Notes: generated by a model from the letters alone, not told the origin. Numbered from the stretch's first letter, positions 27,754-38,239 are shown. The stretch: 64,000 nt of DNA from Cupriavidus sp. 2SB (GCF_005503625.1 NZ_SCMX01000013.1:1-64000); one strand, 5' to 3'. Made by a program: numbers and translations.

Positions 27754-28569
27754 ATGAGCAGTGAAGCGGTGCGCATTCCGTTTGACGGGCGGCAGATCGA
27801 GATTGAATACCAGTGGCTGCGGCCCGAGCGCGCGCGGCGTCCGCTGGTGGTGTTCCTGCATGAGGGGCTGGGCTCCGTGGCCATGTGGCGCGACTTCCCG
27901 CACAAGCTGTGCGAGGCTGGGGATTTTCGTGGACTGGTGTTCTCGCGGTATGGCTATGGCGGTTCCACGCCCCGGCCACACGACGAAAAGTGGGGCGTCG
28001 ACTTCATGCATCGCCAGGCGCGCGAGGCATTGCCCGCACTGTTCGAGGCGCTCGACATCGGCCCGGGGCGTCGCCATGGCAAGCCCTGGCTGCTTGGTCA
28101 CAGTGATGGCGGGTCTATCGCGCTGATCCACGCGGCCAGCTTCCCCGATGCAGTGGACGGCATCACGGTGCTGGCGCCGCATATCGAGGTGGAGGATCTG
28201 TCCGTGCGCAGCATTGCCGCCACACGCCACACCTACCTGACCACCGACCTGCGCGCGCGGCTGGCACGCCACCACAACGATGTGGACTCGGCGTTCTGGG
28301 GCTGGAACGATATCTGGCTCGATCCGGCGTTTCGTCGCTTCGACCTGCGTCCGCTGCTCGACGGTATTCGTTGCCCGGTGCTGGCCGTGCAGGGCGAGGA
28401 CGACGAGTACGGCACGATGGCGCAGATCGAGGGTATCCATCAATTTGCCCCGCAAACCGTGCTGCTTAAACTCGCGCGCTGTGGGCACTCGCCGCACCGC
28501 GACCAGACCGGTGCATTGACGGCGGCCACCGTGGCGTTTATAAACACACATACTTCAATCCTAAAATAA
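27754..28569 (+). CDS. Alpha/beta hydrolase of the box cluster
   Basis: A 271-residue alpha/beta-hydrolase. The oxyanion segment FLHEGLGSVAMW, nucleophile elbow G115-H-S117-D-G119 and catalytic His H245 (CGHSPHRD) are visible; an Asp in the EDDEYGTM segment probably completes the triad. Its position between the ligase and importer genes suggests a part in benzoate metabolism. It might act as a thioesterase rescuing CoA or hydrolyse an off-pathway lactone, but the substrate is unknown. The start 41 bp after the ligase stop supports co-transcription. Confidence 0.85.
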   Translation: MSSEAVRIPFDGRQIEIEYQWLRPERARRPLVVFLHEGLGSVAMWRDFPHKLCEAGDFRGLVFSRYGYGGSTPRPHDEKWGVDFMHRQAREALPALFEALDIGPGRRHGKPWLLGHSDGGSIALIHAASFPDAVDGITVLAPHIEVEDLSVRSIAATRHTYLTTDLRARLARHHNDVDSAFWGWNDIWLDPAFRRFDLRPLLDGIRCPVLAVQGEDDEYGTMAQIEGIHQFAPQTVLLKLARCGHSPHRDQTGALTAATVAFINTHTSILK

Positions 28570-28657
28570 TTGGCGCCGCCGGCTTCTCGGTTCCCGGGTT
28601 TCAACGCTCCGGGCTGCAAGGCGTGCCTCGGGCTTCAGACCACCAGGAGGAGATTTC

Positions 28658-29878
28658 ATGCATCGCAATGCATCGCGCAGGCCGCCCCGCGTTCGTCGTT
28701 TGTCCCTTTGGCTCGGCACCGCAGCGCTGCTCGCGGCCGGTACGGGCGCCGTCGCCCAGACCGCTGCGCCGGCTGCACCCGCATTGGGCGCCAAGATCAA
28801 GGTGGGTTTCATGCTGCCCTACACGGGCACCTACGCGGCGCTCGGCACGGCCATCGAGAACGGTTTCCGGATGTATGTGCAGCAGCAGGGTGGCAAGCTC
28901 GGCGGGCGCGATGTGGAGTACTTCAAGGTCGACGATGAATCGGACCCGGCCAAAGCCCCGGAAAACGCCACCAAGCTGATCAAGCGCGATCAGGTCGATG
29001 TGGTGGTGGGCACGGTGCATTCCGGCGTGCAGATGGGCATCGTCAAGGTCGCCAAGGAAAACAACACGCTGCTGATCATTCCCAATGCCGGTGCAGACGA
29101 GGCCACTGGCCCGTTGTGCGGCCCGAACATCTTCCGCTCGTCGTTCTCGAACTGGCAGCCCGGCTATGCAATGGGCCACGTGGTGGCCGAGCGTGGCATG
29201 AAGAAGGTGGTCACGCTGACGTGGAAGTACGCGGCGGGCGAGCAGTCGGTCAAGGGCTTCAAGGAGGCGTTCGAAGCCAAGGGCGGCAAGGTCGTCAAGG
29301 AACTGAGCGTACCGTTCCCGAACGTCGAGTTCCAGGCGCTGATTACCGAGGTGGCATCGCTGAAGCCTGACGCCGTGTTCGTATTCTTCGCTGGCGGTGG
29401 CGCAGTCAAGTTCGTCAAAGACTGGCAGGCTGCGGGCCTCAAGGACAAGATTCCGCTGTACGGCTCGGGCTTCCTGACCGACGGCACGCTGGAGGCGCAG
29501 GGCGCGGCGGCACAGGGGCTGGAGACCACGCTGCATTACGCCGATGGCCTGACCAATCCGCGCGACAAGGCCTTCCGCCTGGACTACGCCAAGCAATACA
29601 AGCTGCAGCCCGATGTCTACGCGGTGCAGGGCTTCGACGCCGCGCAGTTGCTGGCGGCTGGCGCCAACGCGGTGAAGGGGGACATGACGCGCAAGCCCGA
29701 AGTCATCAAGGCCATGGAAGCGGCCAAGGTGGATAGCCCGCGCGGTGCGTTCACGTTGTCGAAGGCGCATAACCCGGTGCAGGACTTCTACTTGCGCAAG
29801 GTAGATGGTCGCGAGAACAAGGTCAGCACCGTGGCGGTGAAGGCGCTGGCCGATCCGGCGCGCGGCTGCCGCCTGTGA
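28658..29878 (+). CDS. Aromatic-acid ABC importer, substrate-binding protein
   Basis: A 406-residue periplasmic binding protein of the branched-chain amino acid type (peripla_BP_6). A signal sequence of roughly 35 residues ends near GAVAQTAAPA. The core shows VGFMLPYTGTYAALG and QVDVVVGTVHSGV. Its place between benzoate-CoA ligase and four more transporter genes makes benzoate or a related aromatic acid the likely ligand. The ATG follows AGGAGGAG at good spacing. Confidence 0.92.
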   Translation: MHRNASRRPPRVRRLSLWLGTAALLAAGTGAVAQTAAPAAPALGAKIKVGFMLPYTGTYAALGTAIENGFRMYVQQQGGKLGGRDVEYFKVDDESDPAKAPENATKLIKRDQVDVVVGTVHSGVQMGIVKVAKENNTLLIIPNAGADEATGPLCGPNIFRSSFSNWQPGYAMGHVVAERGMKKVVTLTWKYAAGEQSVKGFKEAFEAKGGKVVKELSVPFPNVEFQALITEVASLKPDAVFVFFAGGGAVKFVKDWQAAGLKDKIPLYGSGFLTDGTLEAQGAAAQGLETTLHYADGLTNPRDKAFRLDYAKQYKLQPDVYAVQGFDAAQLLAAGANAVKGDMTRKPEVIKAMEAAKVDSPRGAFTLSKAHNPVQDFYLRKVDGRENKVSTVAVKALADPARGCRL

Positions 29879-29925
29879 TCGTTCCTGCTTTGTCTTTCGT
29901 GACTTTGGTGCAACGGTAAGCCCGC

Positions 29926-30792
29926 ATGGACCTCGTTTCGTTTTTGATTCAATGCCTGAACAGCGTGCAGTACGGTTTGCTGCTGTTCCTGGTGGCCAGC
30001 GGGCTGACCCTGATCTTCGGCATCATGGGCGTGATCAACCTCGCCCATGGCAGCTTCTACATGCTGGGTGCCTACCTGGCATTCACGCTGGCCAGCCTGA
30101 CCGGCAACCTGTTCATTGCGTTGCCGCTCGGCATCGTGCTGGCGGTGGCATTCGGCTACGTGCTTGAATGGGCCTTCTTCAGCTACCTGTACCACCGCGA
30201 CCACCTGCAGCAGGTGCTGATGACCTATGGCCTGATCCTGGTCTTCGAGGAGTTGCGAAGCATCCTGGTGGGCGACGATGTGCACGGCGTGTCCGTGCCA
30301 GAGCTGCTGGCCGGGTCGCTGCCCATCGGCAACGACATGACGTATCCGGTCTACCGGCTCTTCATCTCGGCGGTCTGCCTGCTGGTGGCCGGTGCCATGT
30401 ACTACGTGATTCGCCGCACCCGCGTGGGGATGATGATCCGCGCCGGCGCCTCGAACCGCGAGATGGTGCAGTCGCTCGGCGTCAATGTGAATGTGCTGTA
30501 TCGCTTCGTGTTCGCCCTGGGTGTGGCGCTGGCCGTACTGGCGGGGATGATTGCGGCGCCTGTGTCGTCGGTCTATCCGGGCATGGGCGGGCAGGTGCTG
30601 ATCATCTGCTTCGTGGTGGTGGTCATCGGCGGCATCGGCTCGGTCAAGGGCGCGCTCGTGGCATCGCTGCTGATCGGCTTCGTCGATACCTTTGGCAAGG
30701 TCTTCTGGCAGGACGCCGCAGGGGTTCTGGTGTATCTGCTGATGGCGGTGATCCTGATCTGGAAGCCGCAGGGGTTGTTCAAGGCGGGGTAG
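29926..30792 (+). CDS. Aromatic-acid ABC importer, LivH-type permease
   Basis: A 288-residue inner-membrane permease with about eight hydrophobic segments. LTLIFGIMGVINLAHGSFYMLGAY is the LivH signature, and the coupling loop carries GASNREMVQSLGVNV. It is the second transporter gene, 47 bp after the binding protein. A 170-base gap containing a REP-like palindrome pair separates it from the second permease gene, which is unusual inside such operons. Confidence 0.93.
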   Translation: MDLVSFLIQCLNSVQYGLLLFLVASGLTLIFGIMGVINLAHGSFYMLGAYLAFTLASLTGNLFIALPLGIVLAVAFGYVLEWAFFSYLYHRDHLQQVLMTYGLILVFEELRSILVGDDVHGVSVPELLAGSLPIGNDMTYPVYRLFISAVCLLVAGAMYYVIRRTRVGMMIRAGASNREMVQSLGVNVNVLYRFVFALGVALAVLAGMIAAPVSSVYPGMGGQVLIICFVVVVIGGIGSVKGALVASLLIGFVDTFGKVFWQDAAGVLVYLLMAVILIWKPQGLFKAG

Positions 30793-30817
30793 AACGAAGG
30801 ATGACCGATTGTTTGCT

Positions 30818-30938
30818 CCCCTCTCCCGCTACGCGGGAGAGGGGCAGGGTGAGAGGGTAGGCGGTGCAAATTGCAATTCGTCTGGAACGAGGCGCTGGCC
30901 CTCTCCCCCGACCCCTCTCCCGCCAGGCGGGAGAGGGG
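30818..30938. repeat. REP-like palindrome pair inside the importer operon
   Basis: CCCCTCTCCCGC-TAC-GCGGGAGAGGGG (30818-30844) and a second palindrome (30912-30938) with the same flanking CTCTCCCCCGA as the copy at 7457-7578. It lies between the LivH-type and LivM-type genes, where hairpins in the mRNA could alter the relative output of the two permeases. Confidence 0.85.
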
Positions 30939-30962
30939 AGCGCGTAACCGAGCTGGATTCAA

Positions 30963-32027
30963 ATGCAAACCAACACCGAAACCCCGCCGCCGCTCGAAGT
31001 CCGCCGTCCCGCATGGCTGGCTGCCGCTGGCTGGGTCATCGCGCTAGCGTTACTCTGCGCCGCGCCGCTGCTGCTGACTGCGGATAGCCACAAGTACTAC
31101 GTCGAGCTGCTCAGCAAGGTGATGATCATGGCGATCTTCGCGTTGTCGCTGCAACTACTGATCGGATACACAGGGCTGGTCAGCCTGGGTCATGCGGCGT
31201 ACTTTGCGATGGCCGCCTATGCCACGGCCATGCTCGCGCCCCAGGGCGGGGCAGGCAACGGCTGGCTGCTGCTGCTCGGGGCGGTGGGCGCGTCGGGACT
31301 GCTGGCCCTCGTGGTGGGTGCGCTGGTGCTGCGCACGCGGGGCATCTATTTCATCATGGTCACGCTGGCCTTCGCGCAGATGGTGTATTTCGTGTTCCAC
31401 GACACCAAGATCGCGGGCGGCAGCGACGGCACCTATATCTACTTCCGCCCGGAGTTCGGGCTGTTCTCCGAGCAGCCGATGACCGTCAACGAGCCCGTGC
31501 AGTTCTACTGGCTCGTGCTGGCGGCGCTGGTGCTGACAGTTGCCGTGCTCGCGCTGCTGCTGCGGTCGCGGTTCGGCCATGCACTGGTTGGCATTCGTCA
31601 CAACGAGCAGCGCATGCGCGCAGCGGGATACGCCACGTATCGCTACCAGCTCGGCGCCTTCGTGGCGGGCGGGATGCTGGCGGGTGTGGCGGGCTTCCTC
31701 TACGCCATCCAGTTCGGTTTCGTGAATCCGGAGATCGCCTCGTGGCACCAGTCGGGCAATGCGATGCTGATGGTGATCCTGGGCGGCGTGGGCAGCCTGG
31801 CCGGCGCGGTGCTGGGCGCGTTCTCGTTCGTGCTGCTGGCCGAATGGTTCGGCGCGCTGACCAAACACTGGCAACTGCTGATGGGCGGTTTCATCATCGC
31901 CGCCGTAGCGTTGCTGCCACGCGGACTGGTCAGCGTGCCCACTGTGCTGCGCCATCGCTCGCCGCGTCGCCAACGCCAGCAGGGCGAAGCGCCGGAATCC
32001 GCTGCACGCAGCCGGGAGGCCGTATGA
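30963..32027 (+). CDS. Aromatic-acid ABC importer, LivM-type permease
   Basis: A 354-residue inner-membrane permease with about nine to ten hydrophobic segments. The LivM signature LLIGYTGLVSLGHAAYFAMAAY and coupling loop VGIRHNEQRMRAAGY are present. The C-terminal tail is basic and Gln-rich. Its stop overlaps the LivG-type ATPase start in ATGA, so the ATPase is translationally coupled. Confidence 0.93.
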   Translation: MQTNTETPPPLEVRRPAWLAAAGWVIALALLCAAPLLLTADSHKYYVELLSKVMIMAIFALSLQLLIGYTGLVSLGHAAYFAMAAYATAMLAPQGGAGNGWLLLLGAVGASGLLALVVGALVLRTRGIYFIMVTLAFAQMVYFVFHDTKIAGGSDGTYIYFRPEFGLFSEQPMTVNEPVQFYWLVLAALVLTVAVLALLLRSRFGHALVGIRHNEQRMRAAGYATYRYQLGAFVAGGMLAGVAGFLYAIQFGFVNPEIASWHQSGNAMLMVILGGVGSLAGAVLGAFSFVLLAEWFGALTKHWQLLMGGFIIAAVALLPRGLVSVPTVLRHRSPRRQRQQGEAPESAARSREAV

Positions 32028-32803
32028 ACACGGATTCGAATACGAATCGCGCCGCACCAGTGATGCAGGCGCATGCGGTGACGCGCCGCTTCGGTGGCCT
32101 GACGGCGGTGAACCAGGTGGATCTGTCGCTTCACCTGCACGAGATCCACGCGGTGATCGGCACCAATGGCGCGGGCAAGTCGACGCTGATCAACCTGATG
32201 TCGGGAGAACTGCCGCCCAGCGAAGGCCGCCTCGACCTGCAGGGACAGGATGTCACCGGCTGGCCGCAGCCGAAGCTGGCCCGGCAAGGGGTGGGGCGCA
32301 GCTACCAGCGCAACAACATCTTCCTGCCGCTGACCGTGCGCGAGAACTGCAGGCTCGCTGCGCAATCTCGCGCGCAGCGGGCATGGCGGATCTGGGAGCC
32401 AGCGCAGGGTTGCCGTACCAGCCGCAGCCTGGCCGACGATGCGCTGGAGCGCGCCGGGCTGGTGCAGCACGCCGATCGCGTGGCCAGCGAACTCGCCCAC
32501 GGGCAGAAGCGTCAACTCGAAGTGGCGATGTGCCTGGCGACGGAGCCCGTGGCGTTGCTGCTCGACGAGCCGCTGGCCGGCATGGGTGCCGAGGAATCGG
32601 CCCGCATGCTCGATCTCCTGCGCGGCCTGCGCGATGGGCACGCGATCCTGCTGGTCGAGCACGATATGGAAGCCGTGTTCGCGGTAGCGGACCGCATCAC
32701 GGTGATGGTCAACGGCAGCGTGATCGCATCGGGTGATCCGGCTTCGATCCGTGCCAATCGCGAGGTGCAACTGGCTTATCTCGGCGAGGAAGAATCGGTA
32801 TGA
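32024..32803 (+). CDS. Aromatic-acid ABC importer, LivG-type ATPase
   Basis: A 259-residue ATPase with Walker A GTNGAGKST, signature ELAHGQKRQLEVA (His replaces the usual Ser of LSGGQ, common in this group), Walker B VALLLDEPLAGM and switch LVEHDMEAV. The ATG at 32024 overlaps the permease stop. An ATGA overlap also joins it to the following LivF-type gene. Confidence 0.93.
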   Translation: MNTDSNTNRAAPVMQAHAVTRRFGGLTAVNQVDLSLHLHEIHAVIGTNGAGKSTLINLMSGELPPSEGRLDLQGQDVTGWPQPKLARQGVGRSYQRNNIFLPLTVRENCRLAAQSRAQRAWRIWEPAQGCRTSRSLADDALERAGLVQHADRVASELAHGQKRQLEVAMCLATEPVALLLDEPLAGMGAEESARMLDLLRGLRDGHAILLVEHDMEAVFAVADRITVMVNGSVIASGDPASIRANREVQLAYLGEEESV

Positions 32804-33516
32804 GCGCCGCAGACATCATCGACATTGCTGGCGTCAACGCCTGGTATGGCTCCAGCCACGTGCTGCGCGGCGTCGACTTCCGCGTTGGGGCTGGCGAGAC
32901 CGTGGGCCTGCTAGGTCGTAACGGGATGGGCAAAAGCACACTGCTGCGCACCATCCTCGGCCACGTCCGCGAGCGCGAGGGCGCGATCCGGGTGGCCGGA
33001 CGCGATATGTCGCGTGCCCGGCCGCATGAGGTAGCTCGGCTCGGCGTGGCCTATGTGCCGGAAGGGCGCGGAATTTTTCCGAACCTGAGCGTGCGCGAGA
33101 ACCTGCTGATGGCGGCGCGACCGGGCTGCAACGGGCGCCGCGACTGGGACGAGTCGCGCGTGCTCGACTTGTTCCCCCGGCTCAAGGAGCGCCTCTCGCA
33201 CGGCGGGCAGCAGCTATCCGGCGGCGAACAGCAGATGTTGTCGATTGGTCGCGCGCTGATGACGAACCCGGATTGCCTGATCCTCGACGAGGCCACCGAG
33301 GGCCTGGCACCGAAGATCGTCCACGAGATCTGGAACGTGATTGCCACGGTGCGTGCCACCGGGATTGCATCGATCGTTGTGGATCGCAACTATCGGGCCG
33401 TCCTGGCCCATGCCGAGCGCGTGGTGGTGCTGGAGAAAGGGCTCGTCGCCATGGCGGGCCCAGCCGCCGAGTTGGCCGCTGCGCCGGCTGCGCTGGATCG
33501 ATACCTTGGCGTCTGA
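32800..33516 (+). CDS. Aromatic-acid ABC importer, LivF-type ATPase
   Basis: A 238-residue second ATPase, with Walker A GRNGMGKST, signature QLSGGEQQMLSIG, Walker B CLILDEATEGLAP and the switch region VVDRNYRAV. In the switch the usual His is replaced by Arg-Asn, a change seen in other aromatic-importer LivF relatives and worth noting. It starts in an ATGA overlap with the LivG-type gene. Last gene of the benzoate uptake operon; no clear terminator follows. Confidence 0.92.
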   Translation: MSAADIIDIAGVNAWYGSSHVLRGVDFRVGAGETVGLLGRNGMGKSTLLRTILGHVREREGAIRVAGRDMSRARPHEVARLGVAYVPEGRGIFPNLSVRENLLMAARPGCNGRRDWDESRVLDLFPRLKERLSHGGQQLSGGEQQMLSIGRALMTNPDCLILDEATEGLAPKIVHEIWNVIATVRATGIASIVVDRNYRAVLAHAERVVVLEKGLVAMAGPAAELAAAPAALDRYLGV

Positions 33517-33872
33517 CATCGCGAAGACGGGCGTTTGAAACCATTACATTACTAAAAGTGGAGCTTGATCCATGTCTGTCGTGCTCTCGCAACGGCGGCA
33601 CGGTGTGATGTCCCACGGTTCGAGCGCGTGCCGAGCTTGACCCGGCGAGCCTTCTTTCCCATCCTTGATCGATCGTGCGGCTGTGCTGGGAATTACAACA
33701 GTGGTCGTCCTACGGCACTTCCTCTAGAATGCGCGCGTTTGTGCAACGCAATAGAAACTGAGAAGGCCAACACGCCCCATCGGGGACCGGAACCGCTTGC
33801 GAGAGAGAAACTGTGCCCGCCAAGTCACTTTGGCGTGCGGAGGCCGCGAGCCGGTCCACCTGACCCAAATCC
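33517..33872. other. kup leader and promoter region
   Basis: A 356-base gap without a credible gene. A possible -10 element TAGAAT lies at 33725-33730 with no good -35. That would give a leader of about 140 bases. A small hairpin CGCCAA / TTGGCG (33818-33835) precedes GGAGG at about 33840, which lies about 30 bases before the kup ATG; close to the ATG there is no ribosome-binding site. Confidence 0.4.
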
Positions 33873-35774
33873 ATGACCACCCAGTCCACAACCAGTCACT
33901 ACTTCGTCGAAAGTCCGAGCACGCGTGCCCTGATGATCGGCGCGATCGGCGTCGTCTTCGGCGACATCGGCACTAGCCCGCTCTACGCCCTCAAGGAATG
34001 CTTCAGCAAGGACCACGGCATTCCGTTCAGTCCCGAAGCCGTGCTCGGCATCATCTCGCTGCTGTTCTGGGCAATGATCGTCGTGGTGTCCATCAAGTAC
34101 GTGCTGTTCGTGATGCGCGCCGACAACAACGGCGAAGGCGGGGTGTTGGCGCTCATGGCGCTGGCGCTGCGCACGGCGGCCCCCCGTTCGCGTATGGCCA
34201 AGATCATCATGATGTCGGCCATCTTCGGCGCCTGCATGTTCTATGGCGACGCGGTCATCACGCCGGCTATCTCGGTGCTGTCGGCCGTGGAGGGCCTGGA
34301 GATCGCCGCACCGGGGCTGTCGCACTTCGTGATCCCGATCACCCTGTCCATCCTGTGCGTGCTGTTCTTCATCCAGCGCCACGGCACGGCCGCCGTGGGC
34401 AAGTTCTTTGGCCCGATCATGGTGGCGTGGTTCCTGGCGCTTGGTGCGCTGGGTGTGTACAACCTGATGCAATCGCCCGAGATCCTCAAGGCGATCAACC
34501 CGTGGTACGGGATTTCGTTCCTCCTGGATCATTCGCTGCAGGCGTTCATCGTGCTGGGCAGCGTGTTTCTGGTGCTGACCGGGGCCGAGGCGCTCTATAT
34601 CGACATGGGCCACTTCGGTGCCCGGCCGATCCGTTACGGCTGGTTCGTGATGGTGATGCCGTGCCTGATGCTGAACTATTTCGGCCAGGGCGCCATGCTG
34701 CTGGGCAACCCCGCGGCCATCGCCAATCCGTTTTTCCTGATGGTGCCTGACCTGCTGCAACTGCCGATGGTGCTGCTGGCCACGGCGGCCACCGTCATCG
34801 CGTCGCAGGCAGTGATTTCCGGCGCGTTCTCGCTGACGAGCCAGGCCATCCAGCTTGGATTCCTGCCTCGCATGCGTATCCAGTACACGTCGGCGGCGGA
34901 GATCGGCCAGATCTATCTGCCGGTGATCAACTGGGCGCTGCTGGTGCTGGTGATCTGCGTGGTGCTGTCGTTCAAGAAGTCCGAGAATCTGGCTGCGGCA
35001 TACGGCATTGCCGTGACCACGACGATGCTGATTACCACGTTCCTGGCCGTCATCGTGATGCGCCGGTTCTGGAAGTGGAACCGCGTGCTGGTGGTGGCAC
35101 TCGGCGCAGTATTCCTGATCGTCGACCTGTCGTTCTTCTCGGCCAACCTGCTCAAGGTGGCAGAGGGCGGCTGGTTCCCACTGCTGATGGGCTCCACGGC
35201 GTTCTTCCTGCTGATGACCTGGCACAACGGCCGCAAGCTGCTGCGCGCCCGCAGCCTCGAGGATGGCATTCCGCTCGAACCGTTCATCGCCGGCCTGCTG
35301 GCCCACCCGCCGCATCGGGTGGAGGGCACCGCCGTGTTCCTGACGGGCAATACCGAATCGGTGCCGGTGTCGCTGCTGCACAACCTGAAGCACAATCGCG
35401 TGCTGCATGAGCGCGTGGTGTTCCTGTGCTTCGTAACGCGCGACATTCCCTATGTCGACGATGACCAGCGCCTGAGCTGCAAGGATCTCGGCGGCGGCGT
35501 GTTCATCCTGAATTCCGAATATGGCTTCAAGGAAACCCCCGACGTGCAACGCGTGCTGGACCTTGCGCAGCGCAAGCTCAACATGCAGTTCGAACTGATG
35601 GAGACCTCGTTCTTCATCGCCCGGGAATCGGTGATCCCATCCAAGCTGCCGGGTATGTCGATGTGGCGCGAGAGCCTGTTCGCCTGGATGCATCAGAACG
35701 GCGCCAAGCCCTCGGACTTCTTCTCGATCCCGACCAACCGGGTGGTGGAGTTGGGGACGAAGGTGGAAATTTAA
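33873..35774 (+). CDS. kup: Low-affinity potassium transporter Kup
   Basis: A 633-residue KUP/HAK/KT inner-membrane potassium-proton symporter. The signature [17 protein letters not shown] lies in the first membrane segment at about 26-42. [20 protein letters not shown] follows, then about ten more hydrophobic segments. A cytoplasmic C-terminal domain (about 440-633) ends normally. Length is typical. The ATG lacks a close ribosome-binding site and could be leaderless-like or regulated. A strong terminator follows, so the gene is monocistronic. Confidence 0.95.
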   Translation: MTTQSTTSHYFVESPSTRALMIGAIGVVFGDIGTSPLYALKECFSKDHGIPFSPEAVLGIISLLFWAMIVVVSIKYVLFVMRADNNGEGGVLALMALALRTAAPRSRMAKIIMMSAIFGACMFYGDAVITPAISVLSAVEGLEIAAPGLSHFVIPITLSILCVLFFIQRHGTAAVGKFFGPIMVAWFLALGALGVYNLMQSPEILKAINPWYGISFLLDHSLQAFIVLGSVFLVLTGAEALYIDMGHFGARPIRYGWFVMVMPCLMLNYFGQGAMLLGNPAAIANPFFLMVPDLLQLPMVLLATAATVIASQAVISGAFSLTSQAIQLGFLPRMRIQYTSAAEIGQIYLPVINWALLVLVICVVLSFKKSENLAAAYGIAVTTTMLITTFLAVIVMRRFWKWNRVLVVALGAVFLIVDLSFFSANLLKVAEGGWFPLLMGSTAFFLLMTWHNGRKLLRARSLEDGIPLEPFIAGLLAHPPHRVEGTAVFLTGNTESVPVSLLHNLKHNRVLHERVVFLCFVTRDIPYVDDDQRLSCKDLGGGVFILNSEYGFKETPDVQRVLDLAQRKLNMQFELMETSFFIARESVIPSKLPGMSMWRESLFAWMHQNGAKPSDFFSIPTNRVVELGTKVEI

Positions 35775-35779
35775 GGAAC

Positions 35780-35807
35780 AAAAAACCCCGCAGTTGCGGG
35801 GTTTTTT
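35780..35807. terminator. Rho-independent terminator after kup
   Basis: AAAAAACCCCGC (35780-35791) pairs with GCGGGGTTTTTT (35796-35807) around AGTT. T-runs on both strands make it usable by kup and by the convergent tex gene. Confidence 0.93.
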
Positions 35808-35822
35808 GTTTTTGAATCTTGT

Positions 35823-35848
35823 TCCCCTCTCCCGCTTGCCGGAGAGGG
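35823..35848. repeat. Degenerate REP-like palindrome
   Basis: CCCCTCTCC ... GGAGAGGGG around CGCTTGCC, a shortened single unit of the palindrome family at 7457 and 30818, placed between convergent kup and tex. Confidence 0.6.
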
Positions 35849-35875
35849 GGCAAACCAAGCGGAAGTTGAAAACGC

Positions 35876-38239
35876 TTACCGCTTCAACTTCGCAAACGCA
35901 GCCGCCATCGCACCTTGCGTTTCCGGTTGACGCTGACCGCCGCCAGCATTGCGATTGCCACCGCCGCTACGCTGGCCGCGATCATTGCCGCGATCGCCAC
36001 CACCGCCAACGCGCGCAGCCGTCTGGCCCGGTTCGTCGTCCAGGCGCATGGTCAGGCCGATCCGGTTGCGCTTGACGTCCACTTCCATCACCTTGACCTT
36101 GACGATCTGGCCGGCCTTGACCACTTCATGCGCATCTTTGACGAACTTCGTCGACAGCGCCGAGATGTGGACCAGCCCGTCCTGGTGTACGCCGATATCG
36201 ACGAACGCGCCGAAGGCGGCCACGTTGGTGACCACGCCTTCCAGGATCATGCCCGGCTGCAGGTCCTTCACGTCTTCCACGCCTTCCTGGAACGTCGCGG
36301 TCTTGAACTCGGGGCGCGGGTCGCGGCCCGGCTTTTCGAGTTCCGTCAGGATGTCGCGCACGGTGGGCAGGCCGAACTTGTCATCGGCAAACTGCTGGGC
36401 GGATACGCCGCGCAGTGCCTCGCGGTTACCCATCACGTCGGACAAGCCCTTCTTGATGTGTTCCAGAATCTTCTGCACCACCGGATAGGCTTCCGGGTGA
36501 ACCGACGAGCGGTCCAGCGGATTGTCGCCGGTGTTGATGCGCAGGAAGCCGGCGGCCTGCTCGAACGTCTTGTCGCCCAGGCGTGGCACGTTCTTCAGCG
36601 CATCGCGATTCGCGAAGGCGCCGTTGGCATCGCGGAAATCGACGATGTTGCGTGCCAGTACCGAATTCAGTCCCGATACCCGCGCCAGCAGCGGCGCCGA
36701 GGCCGTATTCACGTCCACGCCCACCGCATTCACGCAGTCTTCCACCACGGCGTCGAGCGCGCGGGCCAATTCGCGCTGGTTCACATCGTGCTGATACTGG
36801 CCCACGCCAATCGACTTCGGATCGATCTTGACCAGTTCCGCCAGCGGGTCCTGCAGGCGGCGGGCGATCGACACCGCGCCACGTAGCGACACGTCCAGTT
36901 CCGGGAACTCCTTGGCAGCCAGTTCCGATGCGGAGTACACCGAGGCACCAGCCTCGCTGACCACGATCTTGGTCAGCTTGAGATCGGGCAGGTTCTTCAT
37001 CAGGTCCTGCACAAGCTTGTCGGTTTCGCGGCTGGCGGTGCCGTTGCCGATCGAGCAAAGTGCCACGTTGTGCTGCTTGGCAAGGCGAGCCATCACAGCC
37101 AGCGAGCCATTCCAGTCGCGGCGCGGCTCGTGCGGATAGATCGTAGCTGTTTCCAGCAGCTTGCCGGTGTGATCGACCACGGCGATCTTGCAGCCGGTGC
37201 GGATGCCCGGATCGATACCCATCACAGACTTCGGACCCGCCGGTGCGGCCAGCAGCAGTTCGTGCAGGTTGCGACCGAAAACCTTGATGGCCTCGGCTTC
37301 AGCGGTCTCGCGCAGTTGCGTCAGCAGTTCGGTCTCGATGTGCGGCTGCACCTTCACGCGCCAGCACCAGCGGCACACATCGGCCAGCCACTTGTCCGCC
37401 GGACGGTTACGGTTCTCGATGCCGACATGGCGCGCGATCATGCCTTCGCACGGATGCGGCACCATCGCGTCCTGTTCCTCGCCCAGGCCGAGCTTGATCA
37501 GCAGCACGCCCGCATTGCGTCCGCGGAACAGGGCCAGTGCACGGTGCGACGGCACGGTGCGAATGGTCTCGCTGTACTGGTAGTAATCGCGGAACTTCTC
37601 TTCCTCGGCGGTTTCCTTGCCTTCCATGACGGACGAGGCCACTACGCCGTTGTTCCAGAGGTGCTCGCGCAGTTTACCGAGCAATTCGGCGGTTTCGCCA
37701 AATTGTTCGGAGAGGATGTCGCGCGCGCCATCGAGCGCAGCCTTCACGTCGGGCACGCCACCATCGGCGGTCGGGTTGCCGTTGACGAACTTGGCGGCTT
37801 CGGCTTGCGGGTCGAGCGTGGGATCGGCCAGCAGCGCTTGCGCCAGTGGCTCCAGACCGCATTCGCGGGCGATCTGCGCACGCGTGCGGCGCTTGGGCTT
37901 GTAGGGGAGGTAGAGGTCTTCGAGCGTCTGCTTGGTCTCGGCAGCTTCGATGGCCGTGCGCAGTGCATCGGTCATCTTGCCCTGTTCCTCGATGGAGGCC
38001 AGGATCGTGGCGCGGCGGTCTTCCATATCGCGCAGGTAGAGCAGGCGCTCTTCGAGATTCCGCAGATGGGTGTCGTCCAGGTTTCCTGTGACTTCCTTGC
38101 GGTAGCGGGCGATAAAGGGGACCGTGGCGCCTTCGTCCAACAGGTCGATGGCAGCCGCCACCTGGCGGGGTTGCACGGATAGTTCGGCCGCGATCAGCGA
38201 CACAATCTTTTGCAGGACGGCAGCAGGCAGCTTGGACAT
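35876..38239 (-). CDS. tex: RNA-binding transcriptional accessory protein Tex
   Basis: A 787-residue Tex, a conserved RNA-binding protein of the Spt6-like family that acts on transcription and stress tolerance. The Tex N-terminal helical region (about 1-190), YqgF-like RNase H-fold domain ([16 protein letters not shown]), helix-hairpin-helix segments ([14 protein letters not shown]) and S1 RNA-binding domain ([20 protein letters not shown]) appear in order. The C-terminus is a Gly/Arg/Asn-rich RGG-like tail. The ATG at 38239 is chosen. The frame stays open antisense to the next gene, but that stretch has no homology. Confidence 0.95.
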   Translation of the reverse strand: MSKLPAAVLQKIVSLIAAELSVQPRQVAAAIDLLDEGATVPFIARYRKEVTGNLDDTHLRNLEERLLYLRDMEDRRATILASIEEQGKMTDALRTAIEAAETKQTLEDLYLPYKPKRRTRAQIARECGLEPLAQALLADPTLDPQAEAAKFVNGNPTADGGVPDVKAALDGARDILSEQFGETAELLGKLREHLWNNGVVASSVMEGKETAEEEKFRDYYQYSETIRTVPSHRALALFRGRNAGVLLIKLGLGEEQDAMVPHPCEGMIARHVGIENRNRPADKWLADVCRWCWRVKVQPHIETELLTQLRETAEAEAIKVFGRNLHELLLAAPAGPKSVMGIDPGIRTGCKIAVVDHTGKLLETATIYPHEPRRDWNGSLAVMARLAKQHNVALCSIGNGTASRETDKLVQDLMKNLPDLKLTKIVVSEAGASVYSASELAAKEFPELDVSLRGAVSIARRLQDPLAELVKIDPKSIGVGQYQHDVNQRELARALDAVVEDCVNAVGVDVNTASAPLLARVSGLNSVLARNIVDFRDANGAFANRDALKNVPRLGDKTFEQAAGFLRINTGDNPLDRSSVHPEAYPVVQKILEHIKKGLSDVMGNREALRGVSAQQFADDKFGLPTVRDILTELEKPGRDPRPEFKTATFQEGVEDVKDLQPGMILEGVVTNVAAFGAFVDIGVHQDGLVHISALSTKFVKDAHEVVKAGQIVKVKVMEVDVKRNRIGLTMRLDDEPGQTAARVGGGGDRGNDRGQRSGGGNRNAGGGQRQPETQGAMAAAFAKLKR

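Noticed and set aside
26333-27979. A 548-codon frame antisense to the benzoate-CoA ligase
   Set aside because: Antisense shadow of a real gene; no recognisable domain, signal or ribosome-binding site.
33565-33876. Short frame in the kup leader
   Set aside because: No ribosome-binding site, no motif, and it overlaps the kup start region; more probably leader RNA.
33825-35858. A 677-codon open frame antisense to kup
   Set aside because: It mirrors the codon periodicity of kup, has no homology-like motifs, and is His/Arg/Gln-rich in the way GC-rich antisense frames usually are.
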